DNA of 64,000 nt from JBKQVT01 sp963727245 (GTDB taxonomy: Bacteria; Planctomycetota; Planctomycetia; Pirellulales; Thermoguttaceae), in assembly GCA_963727245.1 (NCBI GenBank), contig CAVSFO010000009.1:434001-498000 (forward strand), written 5' to 3'. Position numbers and translations under genes: made by a program. A model generated the notes under the pieces. It worked only from the letters and a program-made list of their open reading frames with translations, was not told where the DNA came from and did no database searches. Below, in pieces: positions 1 to 9,500 of the stretch. The first letter of the stretch is position 1, and every line of letters starts with the position of its first letter.

Positions 1-1
1 C

Positions 2-331
2 TTCCTCGTCGAGCGCGGCCGCGATTTCATCAAGGCGATGGGCAATCGGGTCAGTCCCAAGGAAGTGGAAGAGGTCCTGGCCGGATTGCCCCAGGTGGTG
101 GAGTCGGCCGTGATCGGCGTGGCCGACGAGCTTTGGGGTGAGGCCGTCAAGGCATTCCTGGTCACGACCAGGCCGGGATGCCTGACCGCCGACGAGGTGC
201 GCAGCCATTGTTTGGCGCGTCTGCCCAACTACAAGGTCCCCCAGTACGTCGAGTTCCTGCCCCGGCTGCCCAAGACGAGTCATGGAAAAGTCGACAAGCG
301 GGCGCTGGCCGGCGGAGGGGGGAAACCGTGA
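2..331 (+). CDS. AMP-dependent acyl ligase (acyl-CoA/ACP synthetase), C-terminal end only
   Basis: This is the 3' end of a gene that begins before the window; the open frame runs from base 2. The visible 109 residues match the C-terminal subdomain of ANL-family acyl-AMP ligases. Seen: a GNRVSPKEVEEVL stretch (the hinge after the A8 region) and the closing PKTSHGKVDKRAL stretch, whose lysine before VDKR is the usual catalytic lysine (A10 motif). The family activates carboxylic acids with ATP and loads them onto CoA or a carrier protein. Its stop overlaps the GTG start of the LuxE-like gene by three bases, so the two are probably co-translated. Inference: it supplies an activated acyl group to the LuxE/LuxC pair. 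The substrate cannot be told from this fragment. Confidence 0.85.
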   Translation, partial: FLVERGRDFIKAMGNRVSPKEVEEVLAGLPQVVESAVIGVADELWGEAVKAFLVTTRPGCLTADEVRSHCLARLPNYKVPQYVEFLPRLPKTSHGKVDKRALAGGGGKP

Positions 332-1455
332 ACGCCGCGGCCCTTCAGCAGCAGATCGAGGAGTTGATTCGCGGGCCGCAGTACGCGCTGCCCCAGGCGG
401 AGAAAGACGCCCGCTTGACGGCGATTCTGCGGGAACTGTGCCGGGACGTGGCCGCGCGCTGCCCGCCCTACCGCCGCTTTCTCGACCACGCCCAGGCGCC
501 GCCGGAGGACTGGCGCACGCTGGCCGACATCCCGCCCCTGCCGGCGGCGATGTTCAAGCGGTTCCTGCTCTCGGCGGTCCCGCCGGAGCAGATCGTGCGG
601 GAGTTGCACTCCTCGGCCACCGGCGGCCAGCAGCCCAGCCGGATCGTCGTCGACAAGACGACGGCGTTCCGGCAGGCCCGGGCGCTGGTCGCGATCCTCA
701 AGGAGCACGTCGGCGCCAAGCGGCGTCCGCTCTTGGTGCTGGACGCGGCGGAGTCGGCCGGCGCGGGCGAGGGCCTTTCGGCCCGGGGCGCCGCCATTCG
801 CGGCCTGGGCGCCTTCGCCTCGGAAACGACCTTCGCCATGCGGCTTTTGCCCGGCGGAGCACTGGAGGCGGATTGGGACGCCGTCGAGACGTTTTGCGCC
901 CGGCATGGCGACGAGGCGGTGCTGCTATTCGGCTTCACGTACATCGTCTGGACGGACTTCGTGTTGGAAGCGGAGCGGCGGGGGCGGCGTTTCCGGATTC
1001 CGCAGGCGGTGCTGCTGCATTCCGGCGGTTGGAAGAAGCTCAGCGCCCAGGCCGTGACCAAGGAGGAGTTCAGCCGCCGGGCGGGCGCCGTGCTGGGCGC
1101 GGCGCCGCGGCAGGTCCTGGATTTTTACGGCATGGTGGAGCAAGTGGGGACGGTGCTGGTCGATTGCCCGGCCGGCCACAAACATGCCCCCGCCTTCGCC
1201 AACGTCCTCATTCGCCGTCCCTACACGCTGGCGCCCGCCGGGCCGGGCGAGGAGGGCATCATCGAGGTGCTGAGCGTGCTGCCGGCCAGCTATCCCGGCC
1301 AGGCCCTGTTGGCCGAGGACGAGGGCCTGGCGGTGGGCGTGGACGATTGCCCCTGCGGCCGCAAAGGGAGCTATTTCCGCTTCTTGCGCCGCATCGAAGA
1401 GGCGGAAGTGCGCGGCTGCGGCGACACCTTTGCCCAAGCGAGGGACATGCGATGA
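328..1455 (+). CDS. LuxE-like acyl-protein synthetase
   Basis: The product (375 aa) belongs to the LuxE/acyl-protein synthetase family, relatives of the ANL ligases that activate a fatty acid with ATP and pass it to a partner reductase. Seen: an LHSSATGGQQPSR segment near residue 92 that acts as the phosphate-binding loop, and a DFYGMVEQVGTV segment near residue 265 typical of the family. The GTG start at 328 was chosen because it overlaps the preceding stop (GTGA) and fits the family length; an upstream start at 178 would lie inside the previous gene. The 3' end overlaps the next start as ATGA. In luminous bacteria LuxE works with LuxC and LuxD. Here there is no luciferase, and the neighbours are sugar-nucleotide genes, so a role in polysaccharide or lipid modification is inferred. 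Confidence 0.85.
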   Translation: MNAAALQQQIEELIRGPQYALPQAEKDARLTAILRELCRDVAARCPPYRRFLDHAQAPPEDWRTLADIPPLPAAMFKRFLLSAVPPEQIVRELHSSATGGQQPSRIVVDKTTAFRQARALVAILKEHVGAKRRPLLVLDAAESAGAGEGLSARGAAIRGLGAFASETTFAMRLLPGGALEADWDAVETFCARHGDEAVLLFGFTYIVWTDFVLEAERRGRRFRIPQAVLLHSGGWKKLSAQAVTKEEFSRRAGAVLGAAPRQVLDFYGMVEQVGTVLVDCPAGHKHAPAFANVLIRRPYTLAPAGPGEEGIIEVLSVLPASYPGQALLAEDEGLAVGVDDCPCGRKGSYFRFLRRIEEAEVRGCGDTFAQARDMR

Positions 1456-2726
1456 ACGTGCTGCGCGTCAGCCCGCAAGGCATCGAGCCCGCCGGCGACC
1501 GCCTGGCGCCGATTGTCGAGGGTCTGAACCGGCAGCGGGCATGGCTGGCGAAAGTGCCCCTTTCTGCGCTGCTGGCGCTCTGGGACGATTTTTCCGCCCG
1601 CTTGCTGCGCGACCCCCGCACCAAGCCGCTGGAGGGCGTCATGTTCCTTTCGGCCTGGCTGCGGCAGGCGAATTTGCAGAAGATGCTGCAACTGAACACC
1701 GCCGGGAACCCCGGCTACCTCGACGGCTTCCTGCCCGTGGACAATCACCTCCTGGCGGCGAAGCCCCAGGGCCTGGTCGCCATGTGGATGGCCGGCAACG
1801 TGGCGACGCTGCCGATGTTTTCGCTGGTGCCGGGATTGCTAGCGAAGAACGTCTGCCTGGTGAAACTGGCGGCGGCCGATCCCGGCGGCGTGGACCGGCT
1901 GCTGGCGGTGCTGGCCGAGTCGCAGGGCGAAGGACTGCGGGGCAATGAGCTGCTGCGGGCCGCGGCCGTGGTATGGTTCGATTATCGCCAACAGCCGCTC
2001 AACGAGGAAATGTCGCTGGCCGCCGACGCCCGCATCGTCTGGGGCGGCCGGGAAGCCGTCCGGGCCATCACGGCGCTGCCGCGCCGCGAGCATTGCGTGG
2101 ACGTCATCTTCGGCCCCAAGTATTCCATCGGGCTGATCGGCCGCAAGCGGCTGGAAGGTGGCGGCGAGGCCCTGGAGGACGCGGTGGCGGGCTTTGTGCG
2201 GGACATTGCCGTTTTCGACCAGCGGGCCTGCTCCGCCCCGCAAACGATCTTCGTCGAGCGCAACGGCCGCCATTCGTTGGCCGACGTGGGCCGGATGTTC
2301 GCCGCGCGCCTGGAAAAGTTGCCGCCGAAGGCCGGCCTGGACGCCTACACGACGATGCGCATCGCCGGGGTCCGCGCCGAGTGGGCGATGGACCCGGCCC
2401 GCGACGTGCTGGCCTCGCCCGGCGGCGCCAACTGGACGGTGTGCATGGACCGCGAGGTCTCCTTGAAGGAGGCCGTGCAGTCGCGGACGGTGTTTTTGAC
2501 CGAGGTGGCGTCCTGGCGGGAGGTGCTGCCGCTGCTGTCGGCCAAGGTGCAGACGGTGGGCATGGCGTGGGCCGACCGCGAGGATGCGCTGGCCTTTGCC
2601 GAGGCCGCCACGGCCGCCGGCGTGGCCCGCTGCGTCCGACCGGGTCTGATGAACAACTACGAGTCTCCCTGGGACGGCAAGCTCTTGTTGAACCAATTGC
2701 TGCGATGGGTTATAGTGAAACCGTAG
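1452..2726 (+). CDS. LuxC-like acyl-CoA (acyl-enzyme) reductase
   Basis: The product (424 aa) resembles LuxC, the NADPH-dependent reductase that turns an activated acyl group into an aldehyde. Seen: WMAGNVATLPMFS near residue 115, a family-typical glycine/asparagine segment, and FDQRACSAPQTIF near residue 258, which holds the cysteine expected to carry the acyl thioester as in aldehyde dehydrogenases. Length is near the usual 450-480 aa for LuxC. The ATG at 1452 overlaps the luxE-like stop by four bases, so ligase, synthetase and reductase form one translational unit. What the aldehyde is used for is unknown; the rml and glycosyl genes downstream suggest an envelope product. Confidence 0.85.
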   Translation: MNVLRVSPQGIEPAGDRLAPIVEGLNRQRAWLAKVPLSALLALWDDFSARLLRDPRTKPLEGVMFLSAWLRQANLQKMLQLNTAGNPGYLDGFLPVDNHLLAAKPQGLVAMWMAGNVATLPMFSLVPGLLAKNVCLVKLAAADPGGVDRLLAVLAESQGEGLRGNELLRAAAVVWFDYRQQPLNEEMSLAADARIVWGGREAVRAITALPRREHCVDVIFGPKYSIGLIGRKRLEGGGEALEDAVAGFVRDIAVFDQRACSAPQTIFVERNGRHSLADVGRMFAARLEKLPPKAGLDAYTTMRIAGVRAEWAMDPARDVLASPGGANWTVCMDREVSLKEAVQSRTVFLTEVASWREVLPLLSAKVQTVGMAWADREDALAFAEAATAAGVARCVRPGLMNNYESPWDGKLLLNQLLRWVIVKP

Positions 2727-2737
2727 GGCCGCGGAAC

Positions 2738-2972
2738 AGTAATTCTACTGCGCAAGGTTCGCGGAAAATGGGGACTGGCTCCGTGGCGCAAACTGGTGCT
2801 GCGCCAGGAGAAACGATGCCGCCACGGTGCCTGTCCCCCTCTTTCCGCAGTGGTGGTTCGTCGAAAAAGGGGACAGGCACCGTCGCCGGAGGCCGTTTCA
2901 TCACGCAGCGCGTTAATGAGGCGACGGAGCCAGTCCCCATTTTCGACTGCCGCTCTTGCGCAGTAGAAGTAA
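2738..2972. repeat. Nested imperfect palindromes (GGGGACTGGCTCC / GGGGACAGGCACC family)
   Basis: The whole gap between the luxC-like gene and rmlB is filled by nested inverted repeats. The outer arms carry TCTACTGCGCAAG and its complement (about 2745-2757 and 2955-2967) plus AATGGGGACTGGCTCCGT (2766-2783) against its complement near 2921-2942. The inner arms are CGGTGCCTGTCCCC (about 2826-2839) and GGGGACAGGCACCG (about 2868-2881). The same GGGGAC..GTCCCC theme recurs elsewhere in the window. It could fold into a strong hairpin and affect transcription, but no U-tract terminator is evident. Confidence 0.8.
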
Positions 2973-2987
2973 GGCGGATTGGGTAAT

Positions 2988-4049
2988 ATGCAAACGATTC
3001 TTGTCACCGGCGGGGCCGGCTTCATCGGCAGTTGCTTCGTGCGGCAATGCATCGCCCAGCATACGCGCCGGATCGTCAACCTCGATAAGCTCACCTACGC
3101 CGGCAATCTTGATTCGCTCGAACCGGTGCTGGGCGATCCGGACCACGTCTTCGTGCAAGGCGACATCGCCGATCGCGATACGGTCCAAGGGGTGTTCCAG
3201 CAGCACCAGCCGGACGCGGTGGTCCACTTCGCCGCCGAGTCGCACGTCGACCGCTCCATCGACGGCCCGGCCGAATTCGTCCGCACCAACGTGCAGGGAA
3301 CGTTCCAAATGCTCGATGCGGCGCGGCAGTATTGGAAGGGGCTGGCGGAAGAGCGGCGCGGCAGCTTCCGCTTCCTGCACGTCTCCACCGACGAGGTCTA
3401 CGGGTCGCTGGGGCCGGCCGGCCGCTTCACCGAGTCCAGCCCCTATGACCCCAGCTCGCCCTACTCGGCGTCGAAGGCGGCGGCCGACCACTTCGCCCGG
3501 GCCTACTTCCGCACCTACGGCCTGCCGGTGCTGGTGACCAATTGCTCGAACAACTACGGCCCCTACCAGTTCCCGGAGAAACTGCTGCCCCTGATGATCC
3601 TCAACGCCCTGGAGGGCAAGCCGCTGCCCGTTTACGGCGACGGCCAGAACGTCCGCGACTGGCTCTTCGTCGAGGACCATTGCCGGGCGCTGGAATGCGT
3701 CCTGGCCAAGGGGCAGCCGGGCGAGACCTACAACATCGGCGGCCATTGCGAGCAGACCAACCTGGCCGTGGTCCAGGCCATTTGCCGGCTCGTCGACGAA
3801 CTGCGCCCGGGGCTGCCGCACGCCCCCTGCAGCTCGTTGATCACCTTCGTCCGCGACCGTCCCGGGCACGACCGCCGCTATGCCATCGACGCCGGCAAGA
3901 TCGAGCAGGCCCTTTCCTGGCGGCCGCAGCACGATTTCCCCTCGGGACTGCGCCGCACCGTCCAGTGGTATCTGGACAATCCCCGCTGGGTCCAGCGGGT
4001 CTCCAGCGGAGCCTATCAACGCGAACGTTTGGGCACGATCGAGAACTGA
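2988..4049 (+). CDS. rmlB: dTDP-glucose 4,6-dehydratase
   Basis: The enzyme converts dTDP-glucose to dTDP-4-keto-6-deoxyglucose, the branch point to dTDP-rhamnose and related sugars. It is an extended SDR of 353 aa, the usual length. Seen: the NAD-binding TGGAGFIG at residues 7-14, HFAAESHVDRS near residue 81, STDEVYG near residue 131, and the catalytic Tyr159 and Lys163 (YSASK). NCSNNYGPYQFPEKLLPL near residue 185 is a strong RmlB signature. ATG 2988 was preferred over an in-frame TTG three codons upstream because the nucleotide-binding strand starts right after it and a purine-rich AAGGCGG lies upstream. rmlA starts five bases after the stop; rmlC and rmlD are not in the window. Confidence 0.95.
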   Translation: MQTILVTGGAGFIGSCFVRQCIAQHTRRIVNLDKLTYAGNLDSLEPVLGDPDHVFVQGDIADRDTVQGVFQQHQPDAVVHFAAESHVDRSIDGPAEFVRTNVQGTFQMLDAARQYWKGLAEERRGSFRFLHVSTDEVYGSLGPAGRFTESSPYDPSSPYSASKAAADHFARAYFRTYGLPVLVTNCSNNYGPYQFPEKLLPLMILNALEGKPLPVYGDGQNVRDWLFVEDHCRALECVLAKGQPGETYNIGGHCEQTNLAVVQAICRLVDELRPGLPHAPCSSLITFVRDRPGHDRRYAIDAGKIEQALSWRPQHDFPSGLRRTVQWYLDNPRWVQRVSSGAYQRERLGTIEN

Positions 4050-4053
4050 ACCT

Positions 4054-4943
4054 ATGACAACGACCTCCAAGGGAATCATTCTGGCCGGCGGCTCCGGCAC
4101 CCGGCTGTACCCGGTGACGCGGGCCGTCAGCAAGCAGCTCCTGCCCGTCTACGACAAGCCGATGGTGTACTATCCGCTGTCGGTGCTGATGCTGGCAGGC
4201 ATCCGCGACATCCTGCTGATCTCGACGCCGCAGGACATCGGCGGCTTCGAGCGCTTGCTGGGCGACGGCCGCTGGCTGGGGATTTCCCTGCGCTATGCCG
4301 TTCAGCCCGAGCCCAAGGGGCTGGCCCAGGCCTTCCTGATCGGGCGCGAGTTCGTGGGCCGGGAGCGGGTGGCCTTGATCCTGGGCGACAACATCTTCTA
4401 CGGCCAGGGTTTTGCGGAGCGGGTGGAGCGCATCCGCGAGCGTTCCGCCGGCGCCACCGTCTTCGCCTATACGGTCAAGGACCCGCAACGCTACGGCGTG
4501 GTCGAACTCGACAGCGACGGCAAGGCCCTCTCGTTGGAAGAGAAGCCGGCCGTCCCAAGGTCGAACCATGCGGTCACGGGGCTGTACTTCTACGACAACG
4601 CGGTCCTGGAGATCGCCGCCGCCTTGCGCCCCTCGCGCACGGAGAACTGGAGATTACCGACGTCAACCGGGCCTACCTCGAGCGCGGCCAACTCTTCGTG
4701 GAACGCCTCGGACGCGGCTTCGCCTGGCTGGATACCGGCACGGAAACCTCCTTGCTCCAGGCGGGTGAATTCGTGCGGACCATCGAAGAACGGCAAGGAC
4801 TGAAAATCGCCTGCCTGGAAGAAATCGCCTATGCCAAGGGCTTCATCACCGCCGACGCCCTGGAAAGGCTGGCCCGCGAGTTCAACAACAGCTACGGTCA
4901 TTATCTGCTCGGTCTGCTGGAGCGGGGGGCATTGCTTCCTTAA
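4054..4943 (+). CDS. rmlA: Glucose-1-phosphate thymidylyltransferase (frameshifted)
   Basis: RmlA makes dTDP-glucose from dTTP and glucose-1-phosphate, feeding the rmlB product upstream. Seen: the LAGGSGTRLYP nucleotide-binding loop at residues 10-20, SKQLLPVYDKPMVYYPL, and LGDNIFYG with the metal-binding Asp. The frame opened by the ATG at 4054 is right up to about base 4635. After that the correct protein (EITDVNRAYLE, then WLDTGTETSLL) continues one frame back to the stop at 4943. One base is therefore missing near 4632-4641, in a GC-rich CCCTCGCGCAC stretch. Because both halves match the family end to end (about 296 aa together), an assembly deletion is more likely than decay. As written, the gene would give a truncated protein. 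Confidence 0.9.
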
Positions 4944-4947
4944 GCCC

Positions 4948-5667
4948 ATGAAAATCCTGCCGGCAAGTTGGCGATGGCGATTGGGCCTGGCGGCGGCCGT
5001 GGCCCTGGGACTGTGGCTCGGTCACGGGCCGCTTCTCCGCGCCCTGGCGGCGCCGCTGGTGAGCGAGCAAGCCAGCGACGGGGCCGCCGCCATGGTGCTG
5101 CGGGGCGACGAGCGGGGCGGGTGCGGCGCCCATGCTTTTGACATGGCGGCCGCTTTCTATCGCCAGGCCCCGGCGCGACACATCCTCTTGATCGGGCGGC
5201 GTCCCGGCCGCCTGGTGGAACTGGGAATCCTGGCTTCGTTTGCCACTTTGGGCCAGGGCGAGTTGGCCCGCCGGGGCGTGCCCGACGCCGCCATCGAAGT
5301 CGTCCACGCCGCCGCGGCAGACCAATGGGAGGAGGCCGGGCTCCTGGCGGCCTGGCTGCAGGCGCATCCCAAGGCGACGGTGGCCGTGTACTCCAACCCC
5401 TTGGGCAGCGGCCGCTTGCGTTATATGCTCGACCGAACGGCCCCGCTCGCAGACGCCATCCGCGCCCGCATCATCATCCCGCACGAGGCGAGCCACAACG
5501 CGGCGAACTGGTGGCAATCCCGCGCCGGCGTCAAGGACTTCATGTTGTCCTGGCTGCAGATGGCTTTTGCCCGGTCTGAGGGCCCGCACCAGCCGCTCCC
5601 GCCGCAGCAGAGTGTCGCGGACTACGAAGAAATGCTCGGCGCGGCCTTTTCGCCGCACTCAAAATGA
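4948..5667 (+). CDS. YdcF/SanA-like (DUF218-like) membrane-anchored protein, first of a pair
   Basis: The product (239 aa) has one hydrophobic segment near residues 12-30 and then a soluble domain that appears to lie outside the membrane. Its layout (short N-terminal anchor, then an alternating beta/alpha domain with HILLIG and a central VAVYSNPLGSGRLRYML segment) parallels the YdcF-type gene next to it, but the acidic and asparagine motifs of the family are weaker. I treat it as a diverged relative; the exact reaction is unknown. The gene starts four bases after the rmlA stop and ends near the next start, so it belongs to the same operon. Family proteins are linked to envelope and cell-wall polysaccharide work. 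Confidence 0.6.
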   Translation: MKILPASWRWRLGLAAAVALGLWLGHGPLLRALAAPLVSEQASDGAAAMVLRGDERGGCGAHAFDMAAAFYRQAPARHILLIGRRPGRLVELGILASFATLGQGELARRGVPDAAIEVVHAAAADQWEEAGLLAAWLQAHPKATVAVYSNPLGSGRLRYMLDRTAPLADAIRARIIIPHEASHNAANWWQSRAGVKDFMLSWLQMAFARSEGPHQPLPPQQSVADYEEMLGAAFSPHSK

Positions 5668-5706
5668 AGACGCACGGCAGGGCTTTTTCGCCCCAATCAA
5701 AATGAA
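5647..5706. repeat. Short direct duplication across a gene junction
   Basis: The sequence TTTTCGCC..TCAAAATGAAG occurs at about 5647-5669, spanning the stop of the upstream gene, and again at about 5684-5706, spanning the start of the downstream gene. In each copy AAAATGAAG holds both a TGA and an ATG. It looks like a tandem copy of an original overlapping stop/start junction. Confidence 0.7.
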
Positions 5707-6427
5707 GTGGTCTCCGCACCGACGAGGGTGGCTGTTCCTGCTGGCCGTGGGGCTGGCGACGGGCCTGTACCTGGGCCGAGGCGTCTGGCTGCCGCGGGTG
5801 GGTTCCTTTCTCGACGTTGGCCGGCCCCCGCAGCAGGCCGATGCCATCGTGCTGCTGACCGGGGAAGCCGAGACCCGGGCCTTCGCCGCCGCCGCCCTTT
5901 GGAAGGACGGCTGGGCGCCGCGGATCCTGGTCACGACCGTGGCCGTCGACCCGAACGGCGGGGACACCGCCGTCCCCCCGGAGCACGAAATTAACCTCCG
6001 CGTCCTGGGGGCCTGCAACGTCCCCTCCGACGCGGTGGTGTTGCTCGACGGGCATGCCCGCAGCACCTACGATGAAGCCGTGGCTGTGGCCGACTACCTG
6101 GGGCGGTCTGGTGCCTCGCGCCTGCTGGTGGTGACCAACGCCTATCACACTCGGCGGGCTCGCTGGATCTTCCAACGGGTGTTGGGGGGGCGGGCACGGC
6201 AGATCGCGATGGTTTCCGTCCCCAGGGACAACCACCCGCTGGAAACGTGGTGGCAGAATGAAACCGGGTTTGCCGCCATCACCGGGGAGTACCTGAAATG
6301 GTGGTTCTATATCCTTCGTTATAGTTATATCGTTTATGAGGCCGCCGCGGTGGCCTTGTTGTGGTTTGCCTGGCGGGTCTATCGACGTAAACGGTTGGTA
6401 GGCAAGGACCTTGGTTTGATGGTATAA
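5702..6427 (+). CDS. YdcF-family (DUF218) membrane protein
   Basis: The product (241 aa) has an N-terminal membrane segment (about residues 10-26), a YdcF/SanA/ElyC-type domain, and a second hydrophobic segment near the C-terminus (about 205-225, YSYIVYEAAAVALLWFAW). Seen: DAIVLLTGEAETR near residue 43, matching the family's first motif, and ARSTYDEAVAVADYL near residue 122, matching the conserved S-x-x-T-x-x-[NE]-A helix. In Proteobacteria relatives act in peptidoglycan or exopolysaccharide precursor metabolism in the envelope; the substrate here is not known. It is the second of two adjacent paralogue-like genes. The last codons overlap an extended -10 element that may drive the next gene. 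Confidence 0.75.
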   Translation: MKWSPHRRGWLFLLAVGLATGLYLGRGVWLPRVGSFLDVGRPPQQADAIVLLTGEAETRAFAAAALWKDGWAPRILVTTVAVDPNGGDTAVPPEHEINLRVLGACNVPSDAVVLLDGHARSTYDEAVAVADYLGRSGASRLLVVTNAYHTRRARWIFQRVLGGRARQIAMVSVPRDNHPLETWWQNETGFAAITGEYLKWWFYILRYSYIVYEAAAVALLWFAWRVYRRKRLVGKDLGLMV

Positions 6428-6428
6428 T
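6420..6428 (+). promoter_or_regulatory. Candidate extended -10 promoter for the TPR gene
   Basis: TGGTATAAT is a perfect extended -10 element and lies about 75 bases before the TPR gene start. No good -35 is seen 16-18 bases upstream, as expected for extended -10 promoters. It overlaps the end of the upstream coding region. Confidence 0.4.
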
Positions 6429-6503
6429 GAGAATCTGGGCCCCAGTCGCGCTCTTTCGGGGACCGGCCTTGTTGCATCCCTTCAGAGACCTTCAAAAACG
6501 CTT

Positions 6504-9500
6504 ATGAGAACACTCAATGCTTGGCTGGCCATCAGCCTGATCGCGGGGGGCCTCGTCCTCAGCGGCGGCGTCTACCTGCTGCATGATTACCAGGTAAGGC
6601 GTCACGCGCGGGCGTTTTTCGACGCCGCCCGCCGGGCCAAAGACAAGAGGCAGTACAAGGACGCGAAGCAGAACTATCGCTGGTACGTGAACTTGGCCCA
6701 CGGCACCCCGGGAGCCGCCGAGGCCTTGTACGAACTGGCTACTCTGACTGCCGACGAGGCCCCCGCCCCAGGCAGCCTGGCAGCGTTGCCAATCTACGAG
6801 GAGCTGTTCCGGGAAGATCCGAGCCGGCTGGAGGCGCGGCGGCGGGTGGTCGCGATTGCCATGAGCGCGCGAAATCAGGCCTACTTTGGGATTGCCAGAG
6901 ATCACATTCAATTCCTGCTTCACAACTCTCGGCCGGACGGCGCCTTGTTCGACCAACTGGGGCGCTGCGAGATGGCCCTGCGTCACGACAAAGCGGCCGA
7001 GGACGCTTTTCGAGAGGCGATTCGCTTGGCGCCGGGCGAGTTGGACGCCTATGCCGACCTGGCCGCCCTCTTGCGGCGGCGGATGGAGCGCCCCAGCGAG
7101 GCCGACCAGTTGATCAAGGAGATGATGGCGAAGAACCCCAATTCGGCCAAGGCGCACACCTTGTATGGAAAGTACTTGTATCAAGAGGTCAACGGCGGTG
7201 CCTCGAAGGCCTCCGAGGAGGCCGAAAAGGCGCTGAAGCTGGCGCCGCACGATCGCGAGGCACTTTGGCTGGCCGCCCAATGCGCGCTGACCCTCCAGGA
7301 TGCCGCAAAAGCCCTCGAGATCACGAAGGTCAGCGAAAAATATTACAAGAACGATCCGATGGTCTATTTGACCGAGGCCAGGATCAATCTGTTTGCCGGC
7401 AAGCGCGAGGAAGCGCTGGCGACGTTGCGGAGAGGGCTCGTGGCGACCAAGAACCATCCGGAGGTTATCTTGGAGCTGGCGAACGAGTGCCTCGATCTGG
7501 GGAGGCTTAAGGAAGGCCTCGCCATGGTCGACCAGTTGAAAGAGGCCAAGCACCCGCCGGTGGTCGCCGTGATCCTCGAGTACATGGACGCGCGGCTGCT
7601 GTTCTGTAAAGCCGATTGGGCCGCTGCCCAAAAGGCGCTGGAAAAGGTCCGCCCCGACCTGGCCAGGTATCCGGAGTATCAGAAGAGGACCGATTTCTGG
7701 ATCGGCTGTTGCTGCCACCAGTCGAGCAACCAGGACAAGGAGTTGGAGGCCTACCGCCGGGCGATCGCCATCGATCCGAACTACGCGGAGGCCCACGTCG
7801 GACTGGCCGACGTGTACCAGGCCAGAGGCAATATCAACAATGCCATCGAGGAACTGGAACACGTAATCGCCCACGGGGCCAGCGGCGCCGTCTGGATCCA
7901 GTTGGTGCAAATGCTGATCGACAAGAACCTGCGCATGAAACCCGACAAGCGGGACTGGGCCAGTGTGGACAAAATCCTCGACCAGGCGGCCCGGCACATG
8001 CCGAAGTCGTCCAGAGTGGTGCTGCTGCGCGCCAGATCCTGACCAGCCAGAACCAGATCCTTGCGGCCGAGCGCTTGCTGCAAAAATACCACGACGACGA
8101 TCCGAAGATGGTGGAATACACAACCGCGCTCTGCGTGCTGGCCGTGAGGCAGGCCCAATGGGACAAGGCGGAGAGGCTCCTCAACGAGGCGACGAAAGTC
8201 GTCGGCGATCAGGTGTCGCTGCGACTGGCGAAGGCGCAATACTATGTCGCACGGTATCAAGGCAAGGCCGGTCCGCAGTTGAGGACCTTGGCCGAGAAGA
8301 CCGACAAATTCTCCGCCGCGGACAAGTCCCAACTATGGTACGGTCTGTTGATTTGCAGCCGGCAGGTCAGCAACGTCCCGCAGGCCCGCAAGATGGCCGA
8401 TCTGGTTGCGCAGGCATCACCCGGCAACGTCCACATCCAGATCATCCGTTTCCAGTTGGCCATCGCCGCCCATGACTACGGCGCCTTGGACGCCATCCTG
8501 ACCCAAATCGAGAAGATTTCCGGCAGGGGCGCGGTATGGCATTATGCCAAGGCCGCCACCTTGAGTTTGACCAGCGACAAGAAGGACAAAGAGTGGAAGG
8601 CCCGCCTGACCCTGGCGCATCAGTATCTGGACCTGGCGCAGCGCGGAATTCCCAACCTGGTCTCAGCCTCCGGCTTTGGACGCCGGCATCTACGATCAGG
8701 AGGGCAACGTGGAGATGGCCCTGAAAAACTACCTGTCAGCCATCAGTCTCGGGGAGCGCAACCCGGAAGCGATCCGCCGCGCCATGCAACTGTTGAACCT
8801 GAAAAAACGATACCACGAAGCCAGCGAGCTGTTCAGCGAACTCGACGAACACCAGGCCACGCTGGCCAACAGCGTGTACCAGTTCGCCATCGAGGACCTG
8901 CTGCGAGACGACAAGAACGCCGAGGCCTACGCGCTGATTCATAACCTGAATATCACCGATCCGAAGAGCTGGAAGGAACAGTTGTGGCGGGGCCACGTGC
9001 TGAACATTCTGGGCAAGCGCGCCAGCGCGACGGGCGCACGGGGGAAGCCGAGCAGTCCTTGGCCGAGGCCGAGAATGCCTACCGCCTCGCCGTCAAACTG
9101 GACGGCAGGCAGGCCGAGGCCCACATCGCCCTGGTGGAGTTTTTGAGCGGCCGCACCCTGCCCAATGGCCAGCCGGACCCCCGGCAGGCCCAGAAGACCA
9201 AGGAAGCGCTGGTCGAAGCGATGAGCGATCTGCCGGCCAGGGAGTCCCATGCGGCCTTCGCGCGCATGTACGAGGCCGTCAGGGACAAGGAGCACGCCGA
9301 ATTGGAGTACAAGGCGGCGCTGGATGCGTTTCCGGACGATCCCGCGACGATCCGTGAAGTCGCCTTCTTCTATCTCCGTGCCAAGGAATTGAACACGGCT
9401 ACTCCCCTGCTGCAAAAACTCGTGGACGGCAAAAAGACCCCGCTCGGCGACCTCGTTTGGGCGCGGCGGCAACTCGCCTTGGTCGTCGCCGCCCGCGGCG

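Noticed and set aside
282..1451. Long plus-strand frame upstream of the luxC-like start
   Set aside because: It overlaps the luxE-like gene in another frame and has low-complexity Arg/Gly/Pro content with no family features.
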